Shown in pieces: positions 1 through 8,596 of a DNA stretch of 64,000 nucleotides. A program made the position numbers and the translations under genes. Under the pieces are notes generated by a model. It was not told where the DNA came from and did not search any database. It was given only the letters and a program-made list of their open reading frames with translations. The first letter of the stretch is position 1; every line of letters begins with the position of its first letter. Source of the stretch: Paraburkholderia sprentiae WSM5005 (GTDB lineage Bacteria > Pseudomonadota > Gammaproteobacteria > Burkholderiales > Burkholderiaceae); assembly GCF_001865575.2 (NCBI RefSeq), contig NZ_CP017562.2:992001-1056000 (forward strand). Reading direction: 5' to 3'.

Positions 1-33
1 ACGATTACGATGGATGCGAAGCTGGAGACCTGA
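1..33 (+). CDS. C-terminal end of an upstream gene (partial)
   Basis: The first bases read in frame as T-I-T-M-D-A-K-L-E-T followed by TGA. A hairpin with a T-run follows at 65-98, as expected after a gene end. Ten residues are too few to identify the product, so this is only a plausible gene tail. Confidence 0.4.
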   Translation, partial: TITMDAKLET

Positions 34-64
34 GCCTGCGCTGTCACTGTCAGCGCACACCGAA

Positions 65-98
65 GCCGGCGAAGGGCCACGCCCGCCGCCGGTTTTTT
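65..98 (+). terminator. Rho-independent terminator of the upstream gene
   Basis: CCGGCG at 66-71 pairs with CGCCGG at 87-92, and an inner GGG/CCC pairing (74-76 with 82-84) extends the stem. Six T residues follow at once (93-98). It lies about 30 bases after the stop codon at 31-33. Confidence 0.7.
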
Positions 99-165
99 CA
101 TGCGGTTGTCGAATGCATGTATAACCCCAACGCAAACAGGCCTACGGGAACACGTCCTTGATTTA

Positions 166-181
166 TTGAACGTCCAGTCAT
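166..181. promoter_or_regulatory. Putative TetR operator upstream of the tetR-family gene
   Basis: TTGAACGTCCAGTCAT is an imperfect inverted repeat (TGAACG / CAGTCA). It nearly repeats at 884-899, over the start of the adjacent MFS gene (TTGAACGATCGGTCAT). Two copies at the two expected autoregulation and target positions suggest binding sites for the regulator encoded at 223. This is inferred from sequence only. Confidence 0.5.
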
Positions 182-222
182 AATATCAACGAATCGACGC
201 TAGGAATTCAAGGTCATCGCAA

Positions 223-852
223 GTGGATCATTCGAAGCAAGCCGGGAAAAAAGCCGGCGAAACATGTCAGCGCGGCCGTCCGCGCGAATTCGACACGGAC
301 GCCGTGCTGGCGAGCGCGAGCCAGGTGTTCTGGGATCACGGCTATCACGCGACGTCGATCGACGATCTCTGCAAGGCCACCGGTCTGCTGCGCGGCAGCC
401 TGTACGGTGTATTCGGCGACAAGCACGGCATCATGCTTGCCGCGCTGGATCATTACTCGGAAGGCGCGGTCGCGCGGCTTGCGCAGCGATTGAGCGCGTC
501 TGCCGACCCCGCCCAGGCGCTGCGCGACGCGCTGCTGCACTACGCGCGAGTCGCCTGCGCGCTGAGCGGCCGGCGCAGTTGCTTCATTACGAACACCACG
601 CTGGAAATGCAACCCGACGACGAGGTGCTGCGCGCGCGCGTCGCCGCGATTCAGCGCCGCATGGCAACCTTGCTCGCCGCAGCGGTGATTCGCGGTCAGG
701 TGAGCGGCGCATTCGATTCGACGCTCGACGAAAAAGCCGTCGGCGATTTCCTACTGTGCGTGATGCAGGGTTTGCGGGTGATGGGACGGGTCGCGCATCA
801 GGAAGATGCGCTGACCGGTATCGTCGATGTGGCGATGCGCGCGCTGGCGTAG
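223..852 (+). CDS. TetR/AcrR-family transcriptional regulator
   Basis: This 209-aa protein is a typical TetR-family one-component repressor. Residues about 20-66 form the DNA-binding helix-turn-helix, including an RGRPREF entry and the G-S-L-Y-G-V-F-G-D-K segment common to the family. The rest is the variable ligand-binding and dimerisation domain. The start used is GTG at 223, with an AAGG about 9 bases upstream. An efflux pump gene follows 45 bases downstream, and operator-like inverted repeats lie at 166-181 and 884-899. The likely role is repressor of itself and of the MFS transporter, released by a toxic substrate. The ligand cannot be predicted. Confidence 0.9.
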   Translation: MDHSKQAGKKAGETCQRGRPREFDTDAVLASASQVFWDHGYHATSIDDLCKATGLLRGSLYGVFGDKHGIMLAALDHYSEGAVARLAQRLSASADPAQALRDALLHYARVACALSGRRSCFITNTTLEMQPDDEVLRARVAAIQRRMATLLAAAVIRGQVSGAFDSTLDEKAVGDFLLCVMQGLRVMGRVAHQEDALTGIVDVAMRALA

Positions 853-883
853 CGCCTGACGGCGCAAATTTTTTAACTAATTT

Positions 884-899
884 TTGAACGATCGGTCAT
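884..899. promoter_or_regulatory. Putative TetR operator overlapping the MFS start codon
   Basis: TTGAACGATCGGTCAT is an imperfect palindrome (TGAACG-AT-CGGTCA) and a near copy of the site at 166-181. It ends inside the ATG at 898, so a bound repressor could block both transcription and the ribosome start region. The binding protein is inferred from adjacency. Confidence 0.5.
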
Positions 900-2442
900 G
901 AAAAGAGCAACGATCAAGTCCGCTCCGGCGGCATTCGCCGAATCCGTCAACGGCGCGGGCAGCGCAGCCGGGGCCGTGACCGGTCCCGGCCCGGCGGTGG
1001 CCGGCATGGCTGCGGCGGCCAAAGCGGCACCGCCGCGCTCGCCGCGCCAGGCGCTCGCGCTCGCCGTGCTGTTCGTCGGCGCCTTTCTCGCGCCGCTCGA
1101 TTACTTCATCGTCAATCTCGCCTTGCCGTCGATTCGCACCGGTCTCAATGCGAGCGACGCGCAGCTGCAACTCGTCGTATCGGCCTATGCGTCCGCCTAC
1201 GCGGTACTGCTGATCACGGGCGGCCGCCTCGGCGATCTGTTCGGCCGCCGCCGCATGTTCATGACCGGCATGGCGGCTTTCGTGATCGCGTCGGCGCTGT
1301 GCGGCTTCGCGACGAGCGGCCACATGCTCGTGATCTCGCGCATCGTGCAAGGCATCGCGGCCGCGGTGATGGCGCCGCAAGTGCTCGCGACGATTCGCGC
1401 GGTCGTGCCGTTGCATCAGCAGACGCGCGTGATGAGTCTGTATGGTTTCGTGTTCGGGCTGTCGTCGATCGTCGGGCAACTCGGCGGCGGCGCGCTGATC
1501 ACGTATCACCCGTTCGGGCTCGACTGGCGCGTGATCTTCCTGATCAACATCCCGGTCGGCATCGCGGCGTTTATCGGCACATGGAAGTTCGTGCCGGAGA
1601 ACCAGCCGGCCACCCATACAGGCGTCGATCTGAAGGGCGTCGCGCTGCTGTCGGCGGTGCTGCTGCTCGTCATCTATCCGATGACGCATGGCCGCGAAGC
1701 CGGCTGGCCCGCGTGGACCTTCGCGATGTTTGCGCTGGCGGTGCCGGTGTTCGCGCTGTTCGTCGCGACCGAGCGGCGCGTCGAGCACGGCGGCGGCCAT
1801 CCTCTCGTCGATCTGCAACTGTTTCGCAACCGCGCGTTCGCGCTCGGTCTCGTGCTCGCGTTCCTGTTCTATTGCAATAGCGCGTTCTTTCTGACCTACG
1901 GCATCTTCCTGCAGACCGGTCTGCACTGGACGCCGCTCGCGTCGGGTATCGCGATCATGCCGTTCGCGCTCGGCTTCGTGATCGGGCCGCTGACTTCACC
2001 GGCCGTGGTCAAGCGCATCGGCGCGCATGTGCTGACGCTCGGTTTCTCGATGATGACGCTGGGCTTTGCCGTGACCGGCTGGTCCGCGACCCGATCCGCA
2101 ACGCCGGACCTGCTGTTCTACTGCGGGCTGGTGTGCGCGGGCGTCGGACATGGGCTGCTGTTGCCATCGATCATGCGGATCGTGCTGCAGGAGGTGGTGC
2201 CCGAGAAGGCCGGGCTTGCATCCGGAGTGGTGTCGTCGACGTTGCAGATTGGCTCCGCGTTCGGCACCGCGGCGATCAGCGGGGCGTTTTTCGGGGCGCT
2301 CGGCGGCAGCGCAGCACCCATGTCCTATGCCCAAGCATTCCAGCTGAGCCTCGCGATCAATGCCGTGCTGATGTTCGTGTGTATCGGCCTGAGCGTGCTG
2401 CTGGTGCGTCATCAACAAGCCGTGCGACGCTCAGCTGCCTAG
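898..2442 (+). CDS. MFS drug efflux transporter, DHA2 (14-TM, EmrB/QacA) family
   Basis: This 514-aa integral membrane protein would export toxic compounds in exchange for protons. It shows the DHA2 signature L-D-Y-F-I-V-N-L-A-L-P-S in the first membrane helix and the MFS motif-A loop G-R-L-G-D-L-F-G-R-R-R. About 14 hydrophobic segments follow, and the length fits the family. The first 50 residues are Ala/Gly/Pro-rich and non-conserved. No clear ribosome binding site precedes ATG 898, and a putative operator overlaps it, so an internal ATG at 1003 is a possible alternative start. It sits directly after a TetR regulator, the usual arrangement for an inducible pump. The substrate is unknown. 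Confidence 0.88.
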   Translation: MKRATIKSAPAAFAESVNGAGSAAGAVTGPGPAVAGMAAAAKAAPPRSPRQALALAVLFVGAFLAPLDYFIVNLALPSIRTGLNASDAQLQLVVSAYASAYAVLLITGGRLGDLFGRRRMFMTGMAAFVIASALCGFATSGHMLVISRIVQGIAAAVMAPQVLATIRAVVPLHQQTRVMSLYGFVFGLSSIVGQLGGGALITYHPFGLDWRVIFLINIPVGIAAFIGTWKFVPENQPATHTGVDLKGVALLSAVLLLVIYPMTHGREAGWPAWTFAMFALAVPVFALFVATERRVEHGGGHPLVDLQLFRNRAFALGLVLAFLFYCNSAFFLTYGIFLQTGLHWTPLASGIAIMPFALGFVIGPLTSPAVVKRIGAHVLTLGFSMMTLGFAVTGWSATRSATPDLLFYCGLVCAGVGHGLLLPSIMRIVLQEVVPEKAGLASGVVSSTLQIGSAFGTAAISGAFFGALGGSAAPMSYAQAFQLSLAINAVLMFVCIGLSVLLVRHQQAVRRSAA

Positions 2443-2934
2443 GCAGTTTCAGATTAACTCGTTCGTAATCGTTTTCAGTGGTTGGCTGCCGGAACAAATC
2501 GTTCAATTTGAACGGAACGGTATAACCCATTGTGCGGCATTTACCGGCGATCTACTCGTTCATAGGTAATTCTGATTTAGATAAACCGGCTTGCTGCAAT
2601 AACGCGGCTGCCGAACTGCGTCAGGATTTCTAATCAGACGAAACGATTCTCGCATTTTCTACCGGCCCGCAAACGGCCTGCAGTAACAGTTGCGTATGTG
2701 CGGTAGCGCACATAGGGTTACCCGTATGGTATCGCCGATATTTTCTCGGAACGCAGGCAGCTTTACGTGCAGGCATGAACGCCGCTCCGGCTGAAAACGG
2801 TATCAATAAAAAGGGCTTGCCGCGTTTAAATTGAATTGTTAATCTGTCTTAACTTTAGAGTCTTCATTCAACAGGTCGAAGTCCATATAGCCTAGGCTCA
2901 ATGACTTAATAACGCTCAAGATAGGGGGCCGAAT
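2443..2934. other. Intergenic region with a TTGAACG palindrome
   Basis: About 490 bases without a convincing gene and less GC-rich than its flanks. CGTTCAA-T-TTGAACG at 2500-2514 is a perfect palindrome whose half-site matches the left half of the TetR-like sites at 166 and 884. I see no T-run terminator for the MFS gene. A promoter for the small gene at 2935 probably lies in the AT-richer last 120 bases. Confidence 0.5.
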
Positions 2935-3204
2935 ATGCTGACCGCTACCATTGACGCATTCGAGACAACATCCGCCGCCTTCAGCGTGGGCGACGTGGTC
3001 AAATTGAAGGAAGGGGGGCCGCGCATGACCGTGACGTACGCAGGTCCGGTCGCGCTGAATCCCGGCGAGTGGCTGATCTGCGAATGGTTCGACGAACACG
3101 GCGAACTGCGCCAGGAAATGTTTGCCCAGCAAGCCGTGCGTGCGGAACCGCGTTCGATTCCGGCGGGCTCGGTACAGTGGAGTCGCATCGGGCGCGCGGC
3201 CTGA
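2935..3204 (+). CDS. YodC-family protein (DUF2158)
   Basis: A small cytosolic protein of 89 aa. The segment V-G-D-V-V-K-L-K-E-G-G-P-R-M-T-V (residues about 20-36) followed by C-E-W-F is the hallmark of the DUF2158/YodC family. These are short beta-rich proteins, found near mobile or accessory genes, with no established function. The first 18 residues precede the usual family start. ATG 2935 has a good AGGGGG ribosome binding site. It stands alone between the MFS gene and a convergent membrane-protein gene. Confidence 0.8.
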   Translation: MLTATIDAFETTSAAFSVGDVVKLKEGGPRMTVTYAGPVALNPGEWLICEWFDEHGELRQEMFAQQAVRAEPRSIPAGSVQWSRIGRAA

Positions 3205-3279
3205 ACGACACCCGTGCACGTCAATCACACCGTTTATTGCTCGTTTATTGCTCGTATCGATCGAGCCGCCCGAAGCGTT

Positions 3280-3591
3280 TCAGCGTTCGGGCCGGTCGCG
3301 CGCGGCCTCACGCCGCCGCACGCGCAGCATCAGCGCCGATGAAAACGCGCGCATGCTCGACAGCTTGCGTGTCTGCACGATGTCGCTCGCGAGGCTCTCG
3401 GCCGGATTCGGCTGCAGCGCCCAATACAACGCGAGCACCCAGCCGAGTACGGTCCAGCCGAGGCAGGCGTTAAAGAGCGCGAGCGTCAGCACGTCGCGAC
3501 GCTTGCGCCGGTCCGCGATGATCGCCGGCAGAAAATACAGCGCCAGCGCGAACGCCGCGGCGATGGCCTGAACGGCCACGTTGCCACCCAT
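3280..3591 (-). CDS. Superinfection-immunity family membrane protein
   Basis: A 103-aa inner-membrane protein. One hydrophobic helix (residues about 6-23) ends in Y-F-L-P-A-I-I-A-D-R-R-K-R, and a second contains N-A-C-L-G-W-T-V-L-G-W-V-L-A-L-Y-W-A-L. This layout and the LGWT..GWV motif match the family named after phage T4 Imm, which blocks DNA entry by superinfecting phage. Many bacterial members are uncharacterised. The start at 3591 has a clear AGGAG, and a longer upstream reading frame lacks support. The gene is convergent with the YodC-like gene. A phage-defence role is an inference from family name only. Confidence 0.75.
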   Translation of the reverse strand: MGGNVAVQAIAAAFALALYFLPAIIADRRKRRDVLTLALFNACLGWTVLGWVLALYWALQPNPAESLASDIVQTRKLSSMRAFSSALMLRVRRREAARDRPER

Positions 3592-3746
3592 AAAAGCTCC
3601 TCGTGCGCGATGCATGTAGAGATTGTCGCGCGAATGGCCGCTTCGCGCCTCGCCCTCGCGCATTGCCGCTGCGCACTCCATCACCGCAAGGGGTTCAGCG
3701 CTGCACGCATCGGGACTATGATGATCGTTTCGACCCACAGTACTTC

Positions 3747-5219
3747 ATGGACCCGATCATGATCACCGACGACACGACCCGGCAGACTCAACTCAACGCG
3801 GACACGCTACGAGAATTCGTCGAGCGCAAGTGGAACGACGAGATCGTGCCCGCGCTGACGGACTACATCGCGGTGCCGGCCAAGAGTCCGGCGTTCGATC
3901 CGGACTGGGCAAAGCACGGTTATCTGGAGCGCGTCATCACCGACGCCGCGCAATGGGCCGAGCAGCAACCGGTACGCGGTCTGAAGCTCGAGGTGATCCG
4001 CCTGCCGGGCCGCACGCCGGTGATCTTCTTCGAGACGGCCGCGACGCGCTCGGGCAGCGATGAAACCATCGTGCTGTACGGCCACCTCGACAAGCAGCCC
4101 GAGTTCGACGGCTGGCGCAACGACCTTGGCCCGTGGACGCCGAAGCTCGAAGACGGCAAGCTCTACGGCCGGGGCGGCGCGGACGACGGCTACGCGATCT
4201 ACGCCAGCTTGACGGCGCTTGCCGCGCTCGATGCACAGGGTGTCGAGCGTCCTCGCTGCGTCGGGCTGATCGAAACCTGCGAGGAGTCGGGCAGCTACGA
4301 CCTGCTGCCCTACGTCGACGCACTGCGCGAGCGACTCGGTAAGGTCGGGCTCGTCGTGTGTCTCGATTCGGGCGCGGGCAACTACGATCAGCTGTGGCTG
4401 ACCACGTCGCTGCGCGGGCTCGTCGGCGGCGATCTCGAAGTGCAGGTGCTCGACGAAGGGATCCACTCCGGCGTCTACGGCGGCATCGTACCGTCGAGCT
4501 TCCGCATCATGCGGCAGCTGTTCGACCGTCTCGAAGACTCCGCGAACGGCACGCTGTTGCCGAAGGGCTTCCACTGCCCGGTGCCGGCCGATCGTCTGCG
4601 CGAAGCGGAAGCCGCCGCAAAGATCCTCGGCGATGACGTCTGGAAGAAGATGCCGTGGGCGTGCGGCCAGGACGGCCGCCAGGTGCTGCCCACCACGACC
4701 GATCCGCGCGAGGCGCTGCTCAATTCGACGTGGCGTCCTTCGCTGTCGGTGACGGGCGCGGCGGGTTTGCCCGCGCTCGCCGACGCCGGCAACGTGCTGC
4801 GTCCGCGCACGGCGTTCAAGCTGTCGCTGCGTCTGCCGCCGACCATCGAAGCGGACAAGGCGGTCGCCGAACTGAAGGCGTTGCTCGAATTCGATCCGCC
4901 GTACAACGCGAAGGTCACGTTCAAGCCGGATGCGGGCGGGGCGAGTGGCTGGAACGCACCGGAGGTCGCGCCGTGGCTCGCCACCGCGCTCAACGACGCA
5001 TCGCGTCAGCACTTCGGCGCCGACGCTGCCTACATGGGCCTCGGCGGCACGATCCCGCTGATGAACGTGCTCAGGGCGGGATTCCCGAAGTCGCAGTTCA
5101 TGGTGTGCGGCGTGCTCGGGCCGAAGTCGAACGCCCATGGGCCGAACGAATTCCTGCACGTGCCGTACGGCAAGAAGCTGACAGCCGCGGTTGCCGAGGT
5201 GATCGCCGCGGCGCCTTGA
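3747..5219 (+). CDS. M20-family metallopeptidase (carnosinase/dipeptidase type)
   Basis: A cytosolic zinc peptidase of about 491 aa, in the usual range for M20 dipeptidases. Metal and catalytic positions are visible in order: YGHLDKQ near residue 112, GRGGADDG near 144, ETCEESGS near 177, LDSGAG near 205, and a late histidine in N-A-H-G-P-N-E. A lid or dimerisation domain lies between. The start is uncertain, since ATG 3747 and ATG 3759 are both plausible and neither has a strong ribosome binding site. The dehydrogenase gene starts 51 bases after the stop and probably shares the transcript. The natural substrate is not evident. Confidence 0.88.
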   Translation: MDPIMITDDTTRQTQLNADTLREFVERKWNDEIVPALTDYIAVPAKSPAFDPDWAKHGYLERVITDAAQWAEQQPVRGLKLEVIRLPGRTPVIFFETAATRSGSDETIVLYGHLDKQPEFDGWRNDLGPWTPKLEDGKLYGRGGADDGYAIYASLTALAALDAQGVERPRCVGLIETCEESGSYDLLPYVDALRERLGKVGLVVCLDSGAGNYDQLWLTTSLRGLVGGDLEVQVLDEGIHSGVYGGIVPSSFRIMRQLFDRLEDSANGTLLPKGFHCPVPADRLREAEAAAKILGDDVWKKMPWACGQDGRQVLPTTTDPREALLNSTWRPSLSVTGAAGLPALADAGNVLRPRTAFKLSLRLPPTIEADKAVAELKALLEFDPPYNAKVTFKPDAGGASGWNAPEVAPWLATALNDASRQHFGADAAYMGLGGTIPLMNVLRAGFPKSQFMVCGVLGPKSNAHGPNEFLHVPYGKKLTAAVAEVIAAAP

Positions 5220-5270
5220 GCTTCGTCCCGCCGGTTGATTCCCTCCGTTCGAACCACGCCGACCCGCTGA

Positions 5271-6374
5271 ATGACCGACTCCCCGACCGCCCGCGCCACC
5301 ACGCCCCGGATTCCGGCCGATCAACTGCATGCCTACGTCATGGCGATCTGGGAGCGAGCGGGCAGCGCGCCGCGCGAAGCGGAGCTGGTGGCCGATCATC
5401 TGGTGGCCGCGAATCTGACCGGACACGACTCGCACGGCGTCGGCATGATCCCGCGCTATGTCGAGTCGCTCGCCGACAAGCAACTGCAATTGAATCGGCA
5501 CGCCGACATCGTCAAAGACGCGGGCGCGGTACTGACCGTCGAAGGCGGCCAGGGCTTCGGTCAGGTGATCGCGTTCGAGGCGATGGAGCGGGGCATCGAG
5601 CGTGCGCGGCGGCTCGGCATCTGCGCGGTGGGCCTGCGCGGCGCGCATCATATCGGCCGCATCGGGCATTGGGCCGAGCAGTGCGCGCGCGCCGGGCTGG
5701 TGTCGTTCCACTTCGTGAACGTGGCGGGCGACCCGCTCGTCGCGCCGTTCGGCGGCGCCGACCGGCGCATCGGCACGAACCCCTTCTGCGCCGCTTATCC
5801 GCGGCCCGGCAAACCGCCGCTCGTGCTCGACTTCGCGACCAGCACGATCGCATTCGGCAAGACCCGCGTCGCTTATAACCAGGGCAAGCACACGCCACCC
5901 GGCGCGCTGATCGATCACGACGGCATGCCGACGCTCGAACCGAAAGTCATGCACGAAGCGCCGTTCGGCGCGCTGACGCCGTTTGGCGGATACAAGGGTT
6001 TCGGGCTCGCGGCGATGTGCGAGATCTTCGGCGGCGCGCTGTCGGGCGGCTTCACGACGCATGCGGACACGCTCGTCACCACGCACGCGATCATCAACTG
6101 CATGCTGTCGGTGATCATCGATCCGGCCGCATTCGACGCGCCCGACGCGCAAGCCGAAGCCGATGCGTTCCTCGCGTGGGTGAAGGCGTCGCCGCTCGCG
6201 GCGGGCACTGCGCACATCTACGAACCCGGCGAGCCGGAGCGCGTGACACGCGCGCAACGCGAGGCCGCCGGCATTCCGATCGACGCGGCCACATGGACGC
6301 AAATCCACGCTGCGGCGCGCGCCGTCGGCGTCAGCGAGAACGAAGTAGCGGGGTGGTCGGCGCGCCTGCGCTGA
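5271..6374 (+). CDS. Malate/L-lactate dehydrogenase family oxidoreductase (YbiC type)
   Basis: A 367-aa NAD(P)-dependent 2-hydroxyacid dehydrogenase of the Ldh_2 fold, which is unrelated to classical lactate dehydrogenase. The G-H-D-S-H-G-V-G segment near residue 45 carries the family catalytic histidine. G-T-N-P-F-C-A and F-G-G-Y-K-G-F-G-L are cofactor and substrate loops typical of the family. Members reduce 2-oxoacids such as pyruvate, oxaloacetate or 2-oxoglutarate, or oxidise the hydroxyacids. It lies just after the M20 peptidase gene, so the pair may serve catabolism of a small peptide or amide. The substrate is unassigned. Confidence 0.88.
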   Translation: MTDSPTARATTPRIPADQLHAYVMAIWERAGSAPREAELVADHLVAANLTGHDSHGVGMIPRYVESLADKQLQLNRHADIVKDAGAVLTVEGGQGFGQVIAFEAMERGIERARRLGICAVGLRGAHHIGRIGHWAEQCARAGLVSFHFVNVAGDPLVAPFGGADRRIGTNPFCAAYPRPGKPPLVLDFATSTIAFGKTRVAYNQGKHTPPGALIDHDGMPTLEPKVMHEAPFGALTPFGGYKGFGLAAMCEIFGGALSGGFTTHADTLVTTHAIINCMLSVIIDPAAFDAPDAQAEADAFLAWVKASPLAAGTAHIYEPGEPERVTRAQREAAGIPIDAATWTQIHAAARAVGVSENEVAGWSARLR

Positions 6375-6393
6375 CCCGCGCGACAAAGGAGGC

Positions 6394-8400
6394 TCAGGCG
6401 ATCAGCCTGAGCTTGCTGCGCCTATCGAGCAGCCAGCGCTCGAACTCGGTGGCGGGCATCGGCTTGGCGTACAGGAAGCCCTGCACGTAATCGACGCCGA
6501 GCCCCTTCATGAAGGCTTCTTCCGCTTCGGTTTCGATCCCTTCGGCGACTACCTGGAAATCGAGCTCCTGCGCGACCGCGACCATCGAGCGCACCAGCGC
6601 CTGCGCCTTCATGTCCGCGTGGATCGAGCGCACGAAGCTGCGGTCGAGCTTGATTACGTCGAGCGGAATGCGGCCGAGTTGGGACAGCGACGAGTAGCCG
6701 GTGCCGAAGTCGTCCAGATGCACCTGCGCGCCGAGCTGGCGGAACTGCTTGATCAGTTCGATCGCGGCCGCTTCGTTTTCGATCAGACAGCTTTCGGTCA
6801 GCTCGAGGTCGATCAGACAGGGATCGAGGCTCGCGTGCTGCAAGGCCTCGGTGAAATGGCGGACCACGGCCGTATCCGTGAGCTGTCGCGCCGACACGTT
6901 GATCGCGACGCGCAGGTCATAGCCGGCCGCTTTCCAGCGGGCCGCCTGTTTGGCGGCGGTTTCCATCACCCAGCGGCCGAGCACGCCGATCAGTCCGGAT
7001 TCCTCCGCATAACGGATGAATTCGACCGGCATGATCTGTCCACGCTCCGGCGAATTCCAGCGCACCAGCGCTTCGGCGCCTTGCACGGCGCCCGTGGCAA
7101 GGTTCAGCTTCGGCTGATAGTGCAGCGCGAGCTGGCCCTCGTCGAGTCCGCGGCGCAAATTCGTGTCGAGCCACATGAACTCGGCGACGCGGCGGTTCAT
7201 GTCCGGCGAGAACACGCGATGGGTGCGCTTGCCTTCGTCCTTCGCGACGTACATCGCGGTGTCGGCCGAACGGATCAGTGATTCGAGGGTGTCCCCGTGC
7301 TCCGGCGAACGCGCGATGCCGATCGAGCAGCCGGTGTACACCTCGACCAGCCCGACCGCGAACGGCATGCGCATGCGGTCGAGGATGCGCTGCGCGGTGT
7401 TTTCGAGCTCATGCGCGGCGCCCTTCGCGGCCAGCACGATGAATTCGTCGCCGCCGAGCCGCGCGAGCGAGTCGCCCGGGTTCAGGCAGTTGCGGATCGC
7501 GTCCGACACGTCGCAGATCAGCCGATCGCCGAACACGTGGCCGTAGTGATCGTTGACCTTCTTGAAGTTGTCGAGATCGAGAAACAGCACACCGACGGTT
7601 TCGCCAGGCGCCGCCTGTTCGATCGCGATCTGGATGCGCTCCTGGATTGCGTTGCGATTGGCGAGGCCGGTGAGCGGGTCGGTGGTGGCCTGCTCGATCA
7701 GGCGGTCCTGCGCGAGCCGTTGCTCGGTGATGTCGGTGCCCGAGCAGATCAGGAACTGGCCTTCGATGCCGCTGCCGCTGCGCACGAGCTTGTTGCGAAA
7801 CAGGAACAGCCGCTCGCCGTGCACCGTCTTGATGCGCCGTTCGACCTCGTACGGTTCGCCACGATTGAAGAAGTTCGCGCTGACCTCGTTCGAGACCGCG
7901 CCGTCGTCGGACGACATGAACAGCGTCCAGACGCTGCGGCCGATGATGTCTTCTTCCCTGAGTCCGGTCAGCTCCTCGGCGAGGCGGTTAAAGCGCTGTA
8001 TCCGGCCGTGCCGGTCGACGATCACGACGACCGAGTTCACCTCGGAGACCACCCGTTCGGCGAACGACAGACCGTGCAGCAACGCGCGCGCGACGGATTC
8101 GGTGTCGGCATCGGCCGAGGCGGTGCCGCCCCAGCGATGACAGTCGAGCTTCTTGCCGACCAGATGCAGCCGCAGCGGCACGCCGTCCAGCTGCACGTCG
8201 ACGACCACGTGCGAGGTCACGCCGCTCAGCGCGCGGACCCGGGAGGCTTCAGGAGATTTGAGGGGAATCGCGACGCCGGCGGCCGCGTCGCCGTGCGCTG
8301 GCAGGAGTTCCAGCGTGTCGCTGGCGGCCGCCAGGCGCCAGCAGGGGCTGCTCGTGCCGAACCGCGCGTGAAGCACCTGGTCGTGTAGCTCGTCGCTCAT
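6394..8400 (-). CDS. PAS-GGDEF-EAL cyclic-di-GMP enzyme, PdeR/Gmr-RpfR type
   Basis: This 668-aa protein has an N-terminal sensory region (1-90) resembling that of PdeR and RpfR, a PAS domain (about 115-235), GGDEF (about 240-395) and EAL (about 415-660). GGDEF at 316-320 is intact, as are E-A-L at 443-445 and D-D-F-G-T-G-Y. Both cyclase and phosphodiesterase sites therefore look usable. The inhibitory RxxD site is absent: the equivalent residues 307-310 are N-P-G-D. It has no transmembrane segment. RpfR proteins bind the fatty-acid signal BDSF and usually neighbour rpfF, but no rpfF is here, so it may be the PdeR-like paralogue. It lies tail-to-tail with the dehydrogenase gene. A TACAAT box about 90 bases before the start is a possible promoter. 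Confidence 0.88.
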   Translation of the reverse strand: MSDELHDQVLHARFGTSSPCWRLAAASDTLELLPAHGDAAAGVAIPLKSPEASRVRALSGVTSHVVVDVQLDGVPLRLHLVGKKLDCHRWGGTASADADTESVARALLHGLSFAERVVSEVNSVVVIVDRHGRIQRFNRLAEELTGLREEDIIGRSVWTLFMSSDDGAVSNEVSANFFNRGEPYEVERRIKTVHGERLFLFRNKLVRSGSGIEGQFLICSGTDITEQRLAQDRLIEQATTDPLTGLANRNAIQERIQIAIEQAAPGETVGVLFLDLDNFKKVNDHYGHVFGDRLICDVSDAIRNCLNPGDSLARLGGDEFIVLAAKGAAHELENTAQRILDRMRMPFAVGLVEVYTGCSIGIARSPEHGDTLESLIRSADTAMYVAKDEGKRTHRVFSPDMNRRVAEFMWLDTNLRRGLDEGQLALHYQPKLNLATGAVQGAEALVRWNSPERGQIMPVEFIRYAEESGLIGVLGRWVMETAAKQAARWKAAGYDLRVAINVSARQLTDTAVVRHFTEALQHASLDPCLIDLELTESCLIENEAAAIELIKQFRQLGAQVHLDDFGTGYSSLSQLGRIPLDVIKLDRSFVRSIHADMKAQALVRSMVAVAQELDFQVVAEGIETEAEEAFMKGLGVDYVQGFLYAKPMPATEFERWLLDRRSKLRLIA

Positions 8401-8596
8401 GAAATCCCCGGAGTGTGCCGGCGATCCCTTATCAAGGGCGGCGGCGGCCGACAGTCTTCCTCATACTAATTCGAAACTGTCTCATTGTATCTAAGCGTGA
8501 CTATTCGAGCGAAGAATCATTAACGTTTCGCTAACCATGCGCGCGAGCCCGCGCGGTGCGACTATTTCACGGCAAAACGACGCCGCGGTGACGCCG

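Noticed and set aside
3268..3292. Hairpin GCCCGAA/TTCGGGC between convergent genes
   Set aside because: Short 7-bp stem without a T-run, and it overlaps the end of the membrane-protein gene.
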